A DNA stretch of 33,692 nt from an uncultured Clostridia bacterium (GTDB lineage: Bacteria; Bacillota; Clostridia; Lachnospirales; CAMVHY01): assembly GCA_947427385.1 (NCBI GenBank), contig CANEHT010000014.1, forward strand, positions 1 to 33,692. Reading direction: 5' to 3'. Position numbers and translations under genes: made by a program. Under the pieces are notes generated by a model. The model saw nothing but the letters and a program-made list of their open reading frames with translations. It was not told the DNA's origin and searched no databases. Below are positions 1-7,537 of the stretch, piece after piece; position 1 is the first letter of the stretch; each line of letters begins with the position of its first letter.

Positions 1-2
1 GA

Positions 3-212
3 GACAATGGAAATGATTTAGGAGACAATGGAAACGATTTAGGAAACAACGGAAACGATTTAGGAAACAATGGAAATGATTTAGGAAACAATGGAAATGA
101 TTTAGGAAACAATGGAAATGATTTAGGAAACAACGGAAACGATTTAGGAAACAACGGAAACGATTTAGGAAACAACGGAAATGATTTAGGAGATAATGGA
201 AACGATTTAGGA
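3..212 (+). repeat. Ten tandem 21-bp coding repeats
   Basis: Ten head-to-tail 21-bp units lie in one reading frame and encode the heptapeptide (D/N)-N-G-N-D-L-G. Units 1, 2 and 10 begin with Asp and units 3-9 with Asn. Units differ only at synonymous third positions (aat/aac) and at that D/N codon, which suggests recent expansion by slippage or unequal recombination. The array already runs at the first base of the window, so the true copy number is unknown. Confidence 0.95.
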
Positions 213-842
213 GACAATGCGGTACCTGCTCAATCACAGCAAACAAATTTAACTAAAGTTGATTTGCAAACAAATTTAACTAAAGTTGATTTGCAAACAA
301 ATTGTGGTGGTGCCGCAGTTAATGCTTCAATTACGATAAACGAGTCAGAAAAAGATATGGAAAAATTGGCAAAAGGCATGCAATTAGCAATGGAAAATGG
401 TAAGGAAAAAGAGTTATTAATGGCTTTTGAAAAAGCTGGTTTTGAAGTTGATTATGCAACTAATAATATTGAGCCTCAAAATGGATTAACTCTTAAGGAT
501 GCAGTTAAAGTTGTAAAAGGTTTTCAAAGAGAGCATTTTCCACAAGCTAAGGTAACTCAAAAAGTTGAAACAAAATATATAGGAGATAAGGAAACTATAG
601 AAAAAGGTATTACAAGTCAAATAAATGAAGCAAATGCAGCTATAGCGTCAGGTAATTTTACAAATATGACTAGAGTTGGAGAATTAGCAAAAGCAGCAGT
701 AAAGCATAATCTTCCAGTTAATGTTGAAATGGGTAACAGAAATCCTGAATATAATAAAACAAGAATGCTAAACGCAAAATCTGCAATGAATATGAGTCAG
801 AATGAAATTAATCAAGTAGCACAAAGGACAGAAGCAAAATAA
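3..842 (+). CDS. Repeat-containing accessory protein, 5' end missing
   Basis: The frame is open from the first in-frame codon at base 3 to the TAA at 840-842, so the gene starts upstream of the window. A TTG at 264 could be taken as a start, but it has no Shine-Dalgarno and lies inside a perfect 27-bp duplication, so I reject it. The visible part is about 279 residues: ten heptapeptides rich in Asn, Gly and Asp, two copies of a 9-residue unit (QTNLTKVDL), then a roughly 185-residue soluble domain rich in Lys, Glu, Ala and Asn, probably helical. No membrane segment is visible in this part. I recognise no family. Repeats followed by a globular domain could suit a surface or scaffold protein, but a signal peptide, if any, is outside the window. 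A strong terminator follows. Confidence 0.8.
   Translation, partial: DNGNDLGDNGNDLGNNGNDLGNNGNDLGNNGNDLGNNGNDLGNNGNDLGNNGNDLGNNGNDLGDNGNDLGDNAVPAQSQQTNLTKVDLQTNLTKVDLQTNCGGAAVNASITINESEKDMEKLAKGMQLAMENGKEKELLMAFEKAGFEVDYATNNIEPQNGLTLKDAVKVVKGFQREHFPQAKVTQKVETKYIGDKETIEKGITSQINEANAAIASGNFTNMTRVGELAKAAVKHNLPVNVEMGNRNPEYNKTRMLNAKSAMNMSQNEINQVAQRTEAK
240..293 (+). repeat. Perfect 27-bp tandem duplication
   Basis: Bases 240-266 and 267-293 are identical and encode two copies of QTNLTKVDL, followed by a third partial copy (QTN). It is in frame with the 21-bp repeats just upstream but unrelated to them in sequence, so this gene has been lengthened by two separate duplication events. Confidence 0.95.
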
Positions 843-875
843 AAAAAAGATATACCTTATCTTTTATTAAACTTT

Positions 876-923
876 TTCCTCTTTTATCAGATAAATATAA
901 ATCTGATAGAAGAGGAATTTTTT
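876..923 (+). terminator. Strong intrinsic terminator
   Basis: A 17-bp stem (876-892 with 901-917, one G-U pair) closes an 8-base loop and is followed by six T. It ends transcription of the repeat-containing gene and separates it from the glycosylase gene. Confidence 0.92.
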
Positions 924-965
924 ATGATAAAATTATTTTTAAAAATTTTTTAAGGGAGATTTTTC

Positions 966-1808
966 ATGCGATATGTAAAATATAAGGATGGAATTAAAAT
1001 GACGGACTTTAATAGTTTTGATATCGGACAAATTTTAGAATGCGGACAATGTTTTAGATTTTTTGGAAAAGAAAACAATTATTTCATCATTGCGTATGGC
1101 AGAAAATTAAATATTATTCAAAGTGATGATGAAATTTTTTTTACGCCTTGCAGTATTGAAGATTTTGAAAATATCTGGATAAATTATTTTGATTTAGAGC
1201 GCGATTATTTACGCATAAAAAAAATATTATCATCGAGTGATAATATTTTAGCTGAAGCTGTGAATTTATATGGTGGTATCAGAATTTTACAGCAAGATAA
1301 ATGGGAATGTTTATTGTCATTTATTATTTCGCAAAATAATCGGATTCCACAAATCAAAAAAGTTATACAAAATATTTCACAAATGTTTGGTACAGAAATT
1401 TGTAATGATTGTTTTGCATTTCCAACGCGTTCACAATTAATAAATGCTGATGAAAAAAAATTGATGGATTGTCGTACGGGATTCCGTGCAAAATATATTT
1501 TGGATGCTATTAATTTTGATATTGATTTGGAAAAATTGTCGGATTTTTCTACCGCCGATATTAAACAAAAATTGATGCAGATAAAAGGTGTTGGCAATAA
1601 AGTTGCTGACTGCACGCTTTTATTCTCATTTGGACGACATGAAGTTTATCCAATTGATGTTTGGGTAAAAAGGGTTTCACAGGAAATTTTTTTTGACAAT
1701 AAAAATGTAAGTATAAAGCAGATTCATGAGTTTGCCGAAAAAAAATTTGGTGAACTGGCGGGATTCGCGCAGCAATATTTATTTCATTACATAAGGAATA
1801 AAGTTTAG
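966..1808 (+). CDS. ogg: 8-oxoguanine DNA glycosylase (OGG1-type)
   Basis: Base-excision repair enzyme of the HhH-GPD superfamily that removes oxidised guanine and can cut the abasic strand. The 280 residues resemble eukaryotic-type OGG1. The N-terminal domain carries GQCFRF at 27-32, matching the conserved Gln-Cys-Phe-Arg of OGG1. The helix-hairpin-helix is KGVGNKVADC, with Lys212 at the catalytic lysine position, followed by PIDVWVKR, in which Asp231 is the conserved catalytic aspartate. The ATG at 966 has an AAGGGAG Shine-Dalgarno at 952-958, seven bases upstream. The gene converges on rel and their stop codons overlap. No MutY- or endonuclease III-type iron-sulfur cysteine cluster is present, which argues against those relatives. 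Confidence 0.88.
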   Translation: MRYVKYKDGIKMTDFNSFDIGQILECGQCFRFFGKENNYFIIAYGRKLNIIQSDDEIFFTPCSIEDFENIWINYFDLERDYLRIKKILSSSDNILAEAVNLYGGIRILQQDKWECLLSFIISQNNRIPQIKKVIQNISQMFGTEICNDCFAFPTRSQLINADEKKLMDCRTGFRAKYILDAINFDIDLEKLSDFSTADIKQKLMQIKGVGNKVADCTLLFSFGRHEVYPIDVWVKRVSQEIFFDNKNVSIKQIHEFAEKKFGELAGFAQQYLFHYIRNKV

Positions 1809-3979
1809 GAATCGGCGCTTCGATTTATTTCTATCACGCCGTTTATATTTAAAAGTTTGTCGGATAGATTTTTCAGTTTCGATTTATCTTCAATTTCAAT
1901 ACCGACGTCAAATATTACTTTTGATTTAGTTGTATGTGAATTTATAGATTTGAGCTCAATTTTTTCTTTAAGTAAAAATTGAGTTATCTTGGCCAAAATT
2001 CCAGTTATATCTTCACAGATTATTTTTACTTTGACAAAATAATTAGCTTTGCTTTTTTTATTTTGCCAATGTAATTCAATTAACCGTTTACGATTGTATT
2101 CATCTAAATTGATTATGTTTTTGCAATCAGTACGATGAAGTGAAACGCCGCGTCCACGAGTTATAAATCCAACAATTTCATCGCCTGGAAGTGGGCTACA
2201 ACATTTTGAAAATCGAACATTTACGTCGCCGATACCTTCAATAAAAATAAATTGTTGTTTGTCGGTTGACGGCGGTAAAATTTTTTCTTTTTGCTCAACA
2301 ATTTTATTTTGTGATTTATAATCGTTGTAAAGTTTATTTATCACATTTCCTTCTTTTATCGCGCCATGACCAACTGCTGCAAACACAGTGTCAATTGAAT
2401 TGAAACTATATTTTTCGAGCAAACCGTCAATAGATTTTGGCGAAAGTAAATCATTTAGTGAAAGATGTTTCTTTTTCGCCTCATGCTCTAATAATTCTTT
2501 GCCGCGCTGAATATTTTCTGCCTTACTTTCTTGACGAAACCATTGATTAATTTTTGTTTTTGCATGATTTGTTTGAACAATCTTTAGCCAACTTAATTTT
2601 GGGCCGGTAGAATTTTGACTCGTTATAATTTCAACACGATCACCGGTTTTTAAAACATACTCGATAGGTACGAGTTTACCGTTTACTTTTGCACCAATCA
2701 TTTTATTTCCAACAGCGCTATGAATTGAGTAAGCAAAATCGAGTGGAGTCGAACCACTTGGTAAACTTATAACTTTACCGCGTGGCGTAAAACAATAAAC
2801 GTGCGATTGATAAATATTTAAATCAAATTTAATAGCGTTTAGATAATCTTTGTTGTTATTCAATTCTTTTTGCCAATCCAAAATTTGTTTTAGCCATTCA
2901 AGTTTTGCTTTTTCACTATCAATTTTATTGTTAAACGCGCCGTCTTTATATTTCCAATGGGCTGCTATTCCGTATTCAGCTACGCGATGCATTTGAAAAG
3001 TTCGGATTTGAATTTCAAAAGGTTCACCTTCCGGGCCAATTAAAGTTGAATGGAGCGACTGATACATATTTGATTTAGGCATAGCGATATAATCTTTAAA
3101 GCGGCCGGGAATTGGTTTATACATTTCATGGATGATACCTAAAACGGCATAACAATCATGAACGGTTTTGACAATTACGCGTACGGCAAAGAGGTCATAA
3201 ATTTGGTTGAACGTTTTATTTTTAGAAATCATTTTTTTGTAGATACTAAAGAAATGTTTAGGGCGGCCATCAACTTTTGCATGTATATCATATTTTTTCA
3301 GAGCGGTTACTATTTCATCAATTATTTTTTCAACATAAATAATACGTTCTTCTTGGCGTAATTTTATTTTTTGCGATAGTTCATTATATTCTTTGGGCTT
3401 TAAATAAAAAAATGCGAGGTCTTCCAATTGGTAGCGAATTTTTGAAATACCTAATCTGTGTGCGATAGGCGCATAAATATCTAAAGTTTCTTGCGCTTTT
3501 TGTTTTTGCTTTTCAGGCGATAAAAAATTTAATGTTTGCATGTTGTGGAGACGGTCAGCTATTTTTATCAAAACAACTCTGATATCTTTTGCCATTGCTA
3601 AAAACATTTTACGATAATTTTCTGCTTGTAATTCTTCCTGTGAAACATATTTAATTTTATCGAGTTTAGTAACACCATTGACAATATCAGCAATTTCTTG
3701 ACCAAATAATTTTACAATATCGTCATAAGTATACGGAGTATCTTCAATGACATCGTGTAAAAGTCCAGCGGCAATTGATTCTAAATCAGACTCAAGTGAT
3801 GATAAAATAATTGCGACGGAAAGAGGATGAATAATATATGGCTCGCCAGATTTTCGTAATTGATTTTTATGTGCATCACTTGCAATTTTATATGCTTTTT
3901 CAATGAGTTGAAAATTTTTTGCGGGATGATATTTCTCAAGATTTTTAATAAGTTCGTCAAAAAGTTTTTGCTCATGCAA
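1805..3979 (-). CDS. rel: Bifunctional (p)ppGpp synthetase/hydrolase Rel
   Basis: Makes and degrades the stringent-response alarmone (p)ppGpp. Domains in order: HD hydrolase with intact HDVIED at 75-80; synthetase domain with RFKD in place of the EXDD of synthetase-only RelA, the signature of bifunctional Rel; TGS domain beginning VYCFTPRGK; a Cys-Cys/His region (SKCCSPLPGD); and a C-terminal ACT domain. Length is 724 residues, normal for the family. I place the start at TTG 3979: AAGGAGG lies seven bases upstream, and a TTG six codons further out would put this Shine-Dalgarno inside the gene. A TATAAT on the minus strand at 4036-4041 is a possible -10. The gene is monocistronic here, between the glycosylase gene and the accessory island. 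Confidence 0.96.
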   Translation of the reverse strand: MHEQKLFDELIKNLEKYHPAKNFQLIEKAYKIASDAHKNQLRKSGEPYIIHPLSVAIILSSLESDLESIAAGLLHDVIEDTPYTYDDIVKLFGQEIADIVNGVTKLDKIKYVSQEELQAENYRKMFLAMAKDIRVVLIKIADRLHNMQTLNFLSPEKQKQKAQETLDIYAPIAHRLGISKIRYQLEDLAFFYLKPKEYNELSQKIKLRQEERIIYVEKIIDEIVTALKKYDIHAKVDGRPKHFFSIYKKMISKNKTFNQIYDLFAVRVIVKTVHDCYAVLGIIHEMYKPIPGRFKDYIAMPKSNMYQSLHSTLIGPEGEPFEIQIRTFQMHRVAEYGIAAHWKYKDGAFNNKIDSEKAKLEWLKQILDWQKELNNNKDYLNAIKFDLNIYQSHVYCFTPRGKVISLPSGSTPLDFAYSIHSAVGNKMIGAKVNGKLVPIEYVLKTGDRVEIITSQNSTGPKLSWLKIVQTNHAKTKINQWFRQESKAENIQRGKELLEHEAKKKHLSLNDLLSPKSIDGLLEKYSFNSIDTVFAAVGHGAIKEGNVINKLYNDYKSQNKIVEQKEKILPPSTDKQQFIFIEGIGDVNVRFSKCCSPLPGDEIVGFITRGRGVSLHRTDCKNIINLDEYNRKRLIELHWQNKKSKANYFVKVKIICEDITGILAKITQFLLKEKIELKSINSHTTKSKVIFDVGIEIEDKSKLKNLSDKLLNINGVIEINRSADS

Positions 3980-4112
3980 ATAAATTACCTCCTTCAAAAA
4001 AATTTGTCATTTGAAAATTTATACGTTGATTTAAAATTATATTCTATAATAGCGATTTTTAAATTGCTAGTTGATATAAATATTTGGTTCATAAATTTTT
4101 TTTAAAAAAAAC

Positions 4113-4141
4113 TTGATAAAAAATTTTTTTTGTGTAATAAT
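4113..4141 (+). promoter_or_regulatory. Sigma-A promoter, accessory leader copy 1
   Basis: TTGATA (4113-4118), a 17-base spacer ending in an extended -10 TG, then AATAAT (4136-4141). The following leader to the ATG at 4189 is nearly identical to that of the gene at 5183. The shared stretch is about 80 bases with roughly five differences. Confidence 0.8.
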
Positions 4142-4188
4142 ATAGACATTGTTTTGTAATTTATTTTTAATTTTAAGGAGTGATTATT

Positions 4189-4980
4189 ATGGAAAGTCAA
4201 GAAATGGAATCTTATGTTAAAAATCATCCACTTATGAAATATTATTATGATTGTGTAATATCATCTATTAATGAAATTTATGATGAAGAAAAGCAAAGAG
4301 TTGAAAAAGGTGAAAGAAAACCATTTGATAATTCTCCATATACTAATGAAAATGGTGTTAAATTGAGACCTAAAGCTGCTTATTTAAGTGAGTTTAGAGA
4401 CAAAATTGATGATGGATTAGAACCTTTAAGTAATACGATAAGTTTGGATAATATAGAAAAGTTAAAAAAGTATTTTGAATTGTTAGAGATGAAATTAGAG
4501 TCAAAAATTAGAACAGAATATTTGACAGGAAATTCTAGTGTTGAATTTATTAATAAATTGTTAGATGAGCCAAGAGCAAATCTTCTTCATTTTAATCTTC
4601 TTATAGGAGATATAATTAAAATTTCTGCTGTAGATTCAGATAATATGTTGCTGAATAGTTTAGAAAAAGCATTAAATACACGTTTAAATATAGGCGTTAA
4701 TAATGTGGCATATTATATAGTTGCAATACGAGAAATTGCTCAATATGACAATTTTGGAATATTTAGAAGAGATAATAAAGATTTAATAATGAATCCTACG
4801 CCAGATAACATAAAAAAATTAACAGAAAATATTAATGCTTTTAAATTAAAAGAACAACAAAAAAAAGCGAACAAAATAATACCTAAAGAAAAAAATGAAG
4901 AAAATAAAATAATACCTAAAGAACCAAATGAAAAAAACAAGAGTCAAGAAGAGATAAAAAAACAAGATAATGTAAAATAA
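4189..4980 (+). CDS. Unknown acidic/Lys-rich protein, paralog A
   Basis: A 263-residue soluble protein with no signal peptide or membrane segment; I recognise no family. It is clearly paralogous to the product of 6008-6790. Shared features are the N-terminal M-E-x-Q-E-M, a TEY-x-TG-x-S motif, the stretch IAQYDNxGxFxRxNxDLIMNPT, and a C-terminal pair of 11-residue repeats built on NKIIPKE. The tail after the repeats is very rich in Lys, Glu, Asn and Gln and is probably disordered. I take ATG 4189 as the start because TAAGGAG at 4174-4180 is spaced eight bases from it; a GTG at 4180 overlaps that Shine-Dalgarno. It has its own promoter. No clear terminator is visible after it. Confidence 0.82.
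   Translation: MESQEMESYVKNHPLMKYYYDCVISSINEIYDEEKQRVEKGERKPFDNSPYTNENGVKLRPKAAYLSEFRDKIDDGLEPLSNTISLDNIEKLKKYFELLEMKLESKIRTEYLTGNSSVEFINKLLDEPRANLLHFNLLIGDIIKISAVDSDNMLLNSLEKALNTRLNIGVNNVAYYIVAIREIAQYDNFGIFRRDNKDLIMNPTPDNIKKLTENINAFKLKEQQKKANKIIPKEKNEENKIIPKEPNEKNKSQEEIKKQDNVK
4870..4935 (+). repeat. Two 33-bp coding repeats (NKIIPKE) in paralog A
   Basis: Units 4870-4902 and 4903-4935 each encode 11 residues beginning NKIIPKE, the first continuing KNEE and the second PNEK. The same two-unit arrangement occurs at 6683-6748 in paralog B, so the duplication predates the gene duplication or has been preserved in both. Confidence 0.85.
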
Positions 4981-5105
4981 AATTATTTTAAAAGTTGCAA
5001 TAAGAAAATAAAAAGTTTTTATAAAAAAAATTACAAATATTGTATTTTTCGGAAACAGCAATTTTATAATAGAATTTAATTTATAAACTTTATTTAACAA
5101 AAAAC

Positions 5106-5134
5106 TTGATAAAAAATTTTTTTCGTGTAATAAT
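5106..5134 (+). promoter_or_regulatory. Sigma-A promoter, accessory leader copy 2
   Basis: TTGATA (5106-5111), 17-base spacer with extended -10 TG, AATAAT (5129-5134). Promoter, leader and Shine-Dalgarno match copy 1 almost base for base, although the protein that follows is unrelated. Confidence 0.8.
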
Positions 5135-5182
5135 ATAGGCATTGCTTTGTAATTTATTTTTAATTTTTAAGGAGTGATTGTT

Positions 5183-5893
5183 ATGTCAGAAATACAAAGT
5201 GCTGAATTATCGGAAAATCCAATTAATAAATTACCAAAAGAATATTTGCAGGAACCAGCAGCTGTGAATTTATCTTCTCAATGGATGCAATTGATTAATC
5301 TTAAAGAAGCTGGAAAATCAGAAGTAGAAGCTGCAAAATTATATTTTGAAAAACGTAAAAACAAAAAAGCAGTTTTAGCAAAAACAAAAACAAGATACCA
5401 AGACAAAACAAATAAAGCTGAAAACAATTTAAATGAATTACAGGCTAGCTTAGATGCTACAAATGCTAAGTTGGAAGCTATAAAAAAATTTTGTGATATA
5501 ATTAATAGTAATTGGGCCTCTGAAAGCGGTAAACAAGATAATGATATTTATTTCAATTTATTAGCTACTGCTTTTAATAAAGGTAATATGGATACTGTGA
5601 TGCAAATTTTTAATCAAAAAGAATATAAGGCTATGGCAAAAACTTTCAATGATGTATTAAAGGATGAGAATTTAACTCCTGAAGCAAAGCAAAAATATGT
5701 TCAAGCTATGCAAACTATTTTTGCAAATAATTTACCTGATCATTATAAAGCCCTGTTGCTTCTTAAAACAGGTGGCGCTACAAAATTAGCTAAAATTGAT
5801 AATTTATTCAACCAAACAGAAAATTGGAAAGCAAATCATACTGCTGAAAAAAATAAAGATATAAATAATAAAGATCAAAAATCCGATAGATAA
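5183..5893 (+). CDS. Unknown helical, coiled-coil-like protein
   Basis: A 236-residue soluble protein, rich in Lys, Ala, Asn and Leu, with no signal peptide, membrane segment or Cys cluster. Residues about 45-110 look like a long amphipathic helix or coiled coil (runs of Lys/Glu/Ala around NNLNELQASLDATNAKLEA). The rest looks all-helical and the C-terminus is a short charged tail (KNKDINNKDQKSDR). I recognise no family and see no similarity to the two paralogs on either side, although the promoter and leader are the same. ATG 5183 is chosen as the start because TAAGGAG lies eight bases upstream; the GTG at 5174 overlaps this site. A hairpin terminator follows. Confidence 0.8.
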   Translation: MSEIQSAELSENPINKLPKEYLQEPAAVNLSSQWMQLINLKEAGKSEVEAAKLYFEKRKNKKAVLAKTKTRYQDKTNKAENNLNELQASLDATNAKLEAIKKFCDIINSNWASESGKQDNDIYFNLLATAFNKGNMDTVMQIFNQKEYKAMAKTFNDVLKDENLTPEAKQKYVQAMQTIFANNLPDHYKALLLLKTGGATKLAKIDNLFNQTENWKANHTAEKNKDINNKDQKSDR

Positions 5894-5914
5894 AATAAAA
5901 TTAATGTTAAAGTA

Positions 5915-5942
5915 AAAAAAGAAAGTGTGAGCTTTCTTTTTT
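5915..5942 (+). terminator. Intrinsic terminator
   Basis: AAAGAAAG (5918-5925) pairs with CTTTCTTT (5932-5939) around a 6-base loop, with flanking A and T runs. It follows the gene ending at 5893. Confidence 0.8.
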
Positions 5943-5956
5943 GTTCAAAATTTTTT

Positions 5957-6000
5957 CTAATAACATAGACATTACTTTGTAATTTATTTTTATAAGGAGG
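5957..6000 (+). promoter_or_regulatory. Accessory leader copy 3
   Basis: A third, shorter copy of the shared leader: the conserved AACATAGACATT and CTTTGTAATTTATTTTTA blocks followed by AAGGAGG (5994-6000). The -35 region is not conserved: TTGTTC at 5941 is too close to any -10, so promoter strength here is uncertain. AATAAC/TAACAT around 5959-5966 is the likely -10. Confidence 0.6.
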
Positions 6001-6007
6001 GATTGTT

Positions 6008-6790
6008 ATGGAAAATCAAGAGATGAAATCTTTTGTTGATAATCATCAAGCTATGAATTTTTTAAATGAAGTAATTGATAATGTTAACGAAGCTATTACC
6101 TCTGAAGAGCAAATAGTCGCAGAAGGTATTAGAGAATCTTCTGATAATTTGGCAGATATTGATGAAAATGGTATTGATTGGCGCGCTAAAGTTGCAAATT
6201 TACCTGGTTTTTTAAATGTAATTGATGATAACTTAGAACATTTAACAGAAACAAGAAGTTTGGACGACTTAAAAGAATTAAAGAGCTTTTTAGAATTATT
6301 AAAAACGAAATTAGAATCAAAACTTGGTACGGAATATGTAACAGGACAGTCTGGCATTGAAAATTTTAATAAATTATTTAATTTGTCAAGGGCGCAAGAC
6401 TTTCGTATTCCTAAAGGAGAGTTGATTAAAGTTTTTGCTGTAGATGCAAATAATACATTGCTAAATGGTTTAATAAAAGCAATAGAAGCCTATGATAATC
6501 AAGAAATAAATCTTGAAAGTTTAACAGATTATGTGGATACAATACGTGGTATTGCACAATATGATAATTCTGGAAAATTTCAAAGAGCTAATATGGATTT
6601 AATAATGAATCCTACTTCTTTTAATATCGGTAAATTAGAAATGAACCTTGCTTTTCTTAAATTTGGCCCAAGAATTATAGAAAATAAAATAATACCTAAA
6701 GAGAAAAGTAAAGAAAATAAAATAATACCTAAGAATCCAAATGAAAAAAGCACAAAACAACAAAAGACAAAAAAACAAAAAGAAAAATAA
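6008..6790 (+). CDS. Unknown protein, paralog B of 4189-4980
   Basis: A 260-residue soluble protein of no family I know, paralogous along its whole length to the product of 4189-4980. The best conserved parts are LESKLGTEYVTGQSG and IAQYDNSGKFQRANMDLIMN. The C-terminal pair of NKIIPKE repeats is also shared. The end is a Lys/Gln-rich tail (KQQKTKKQKEK), likely disordered and basic. ATG 6008 has an AAGGAGG seven bases upstream. The gene is monocistronic, with its own leader and a strong terminator. Confidence 0.82.
   Translation: MENQEMKSFVDNHQAMNFLNEVIDNVNEAITSEEQIVAEGIRESSDNLADIDENGIDWRAKVANLPGFLNVIDDNLEHLTETRSLDDLKELKSFLELLKTKLESKLGTEYVTGQSGIENFNKLFNLSRAQDFRIPKGELIKVFAVDANNTLLNGLIKAIEAYDNQEINLESLTDYVDTIRGIAQYDNSGKFQRANMDLIMNPTSFNIGKLEMNLAFLKFGPRIIENKIIPKEKSKENKIIPKNPNEKSTKQQKTKKQKEK
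6683..6748 (+). repeat. Two 33-bp coding repeats (NKIIPKE) in paralog B
   Basis: Units 6683-6715 and 6716-6748 each encode 11 residues starting NKIIPK, in the same place as in paralog A. Confidence 0.85.
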
Positions 6791-6800
6791 AATTAATGCC

Positions 6801-6836
6801 AAAAAAAGAAGAAAGCGAAAACTTTCTTCTTTTTTC
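6801..6836. terminator. Bidirectional terminator
   Basis: A stem of up to 14 bp (6802-6815 with 6822-6835) around loop CGAAAA, A-rich on the left and T-rich on the right. It can end transcription from the paralog B gene on the plus strand and from the SSB-like gene (stop at 6867) on the minus strand. Confidence 0.82.
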
Positions 6837-6866
6837 ATGTGAAATTTTTTTGATAAGAAATTAATT

Positions 6867-7484
6867 TTAATTTGAACTAATTAATTCAATTTTAGAGACT
6901 GAGAGTTCGTAGGCAATTTTATTTAAAATTTCACCGCTTGTTAATTTTTTTTGGTACTCACGACTTTGCATTCGGCCCTGAACTTTTATATTATCAGCAA
7001 TATTTAATTTTGCTGCTAATTTTGCATTACGCCCCCAAATTATACATGGAATATAATTTGATTTATTATACGAACGATTTACCGCTAAAAGTATATCAGT
7101 AATTTCTCTACCGAATGGAGTTTTTCGATAGACTGGTGATTTACATATGTAACCATTTAGGAAAGCTTGATTTGGATTCTCATCAGGTATTTCAAAATTT
7201 ATTTGACGTGCGAAGATTGTTAAGATTAATTTTGTTTTACCGTCACTTGAACTGTAATTATTATACGAACGAATTTGTCCAATTATATTTATAAATTTAT
7301 CTGGCGCCATTAATTTTTTATCAATTATTCGTTCGGAAATTGTTACCGGTAATATGTCATAGTTCTCACTTAATCGTTTTATTTTTATATGGAACTTATA
7401 AAAAATTTCGTTATAAATTTTATGACTTTCTACTAGCTCATCAATAATTTGGCCGCTAACTTTTATAATATTATTTTCCTGCAT
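6867..7484 (-). CDS. Single-stranded DNA-binding (OB-fold) protein
   Basis: A 205-residue protein like the clostridial/negativicute SSB-related family with two OB-type halves. The N-terminal half has the family pattern of a short beta start, FYKFHIKIKRLSENYD, then LPVTISERI. The second half, GYICKSPVYRKTPFGREITDILLAVNR followed by IPCIIWGRNAKLA, is the SSB-like OB fold. It lacks the acidic C-terminal tip (DDDIPF type) of the main replicative SSB, so it is probably a second, specialised SSB. Start ATG 7484 has GAGGG eight bases upstream; a GTG at 7499 would overlap it. The gene follows the unknown gene at 7538-7993 in the same direction, 53 bases away, so the two may be cotranscribed. Confidence 0.75.
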   Translation of the reverse strand: MQENNIIKVSGQIIDELVESHKIYNEIFYKFHIKIKRLSENYDILPVTISERIIDKKLMAPDKFINIIGQIRSYNNYSSSDGKTKLILTIFARQINFEIPDENPNQAFLNGYICKSPVYRKTPFGREITDILLAVNRSYNKSNYIPCIIWGRNAKLAAKLNIADNIKVQGRMQSREYQKKLTSGEILNKIAYELSVSKIELISSN

Positions 7485-7537
7485 TAGTTTCACCCTCACT
7501 ATTAGTCTTGAATATTTCTATTCATTACTAATATTTT

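Noticed and set aside
3..212. Regular short repeats that might suggest a CRISPR array
   Set aside because: Units are contiguous without spacers, stay in one reading frame and vary as codons do. It is a coding tandem repeat.
264..266. TTG as the start of the first gene
   Set aside because: The frame is open upstream to the window edge, there is no Shine-Dalgarno, and the TTG lies within a 27-bp duplication.
4846..5142. Minus-strand frame encoding a very hydrophobic protein
   Set aside because: It is the complement of A-rich Lys/Asn codons at the end of paralog A, with no ribosome binding site.
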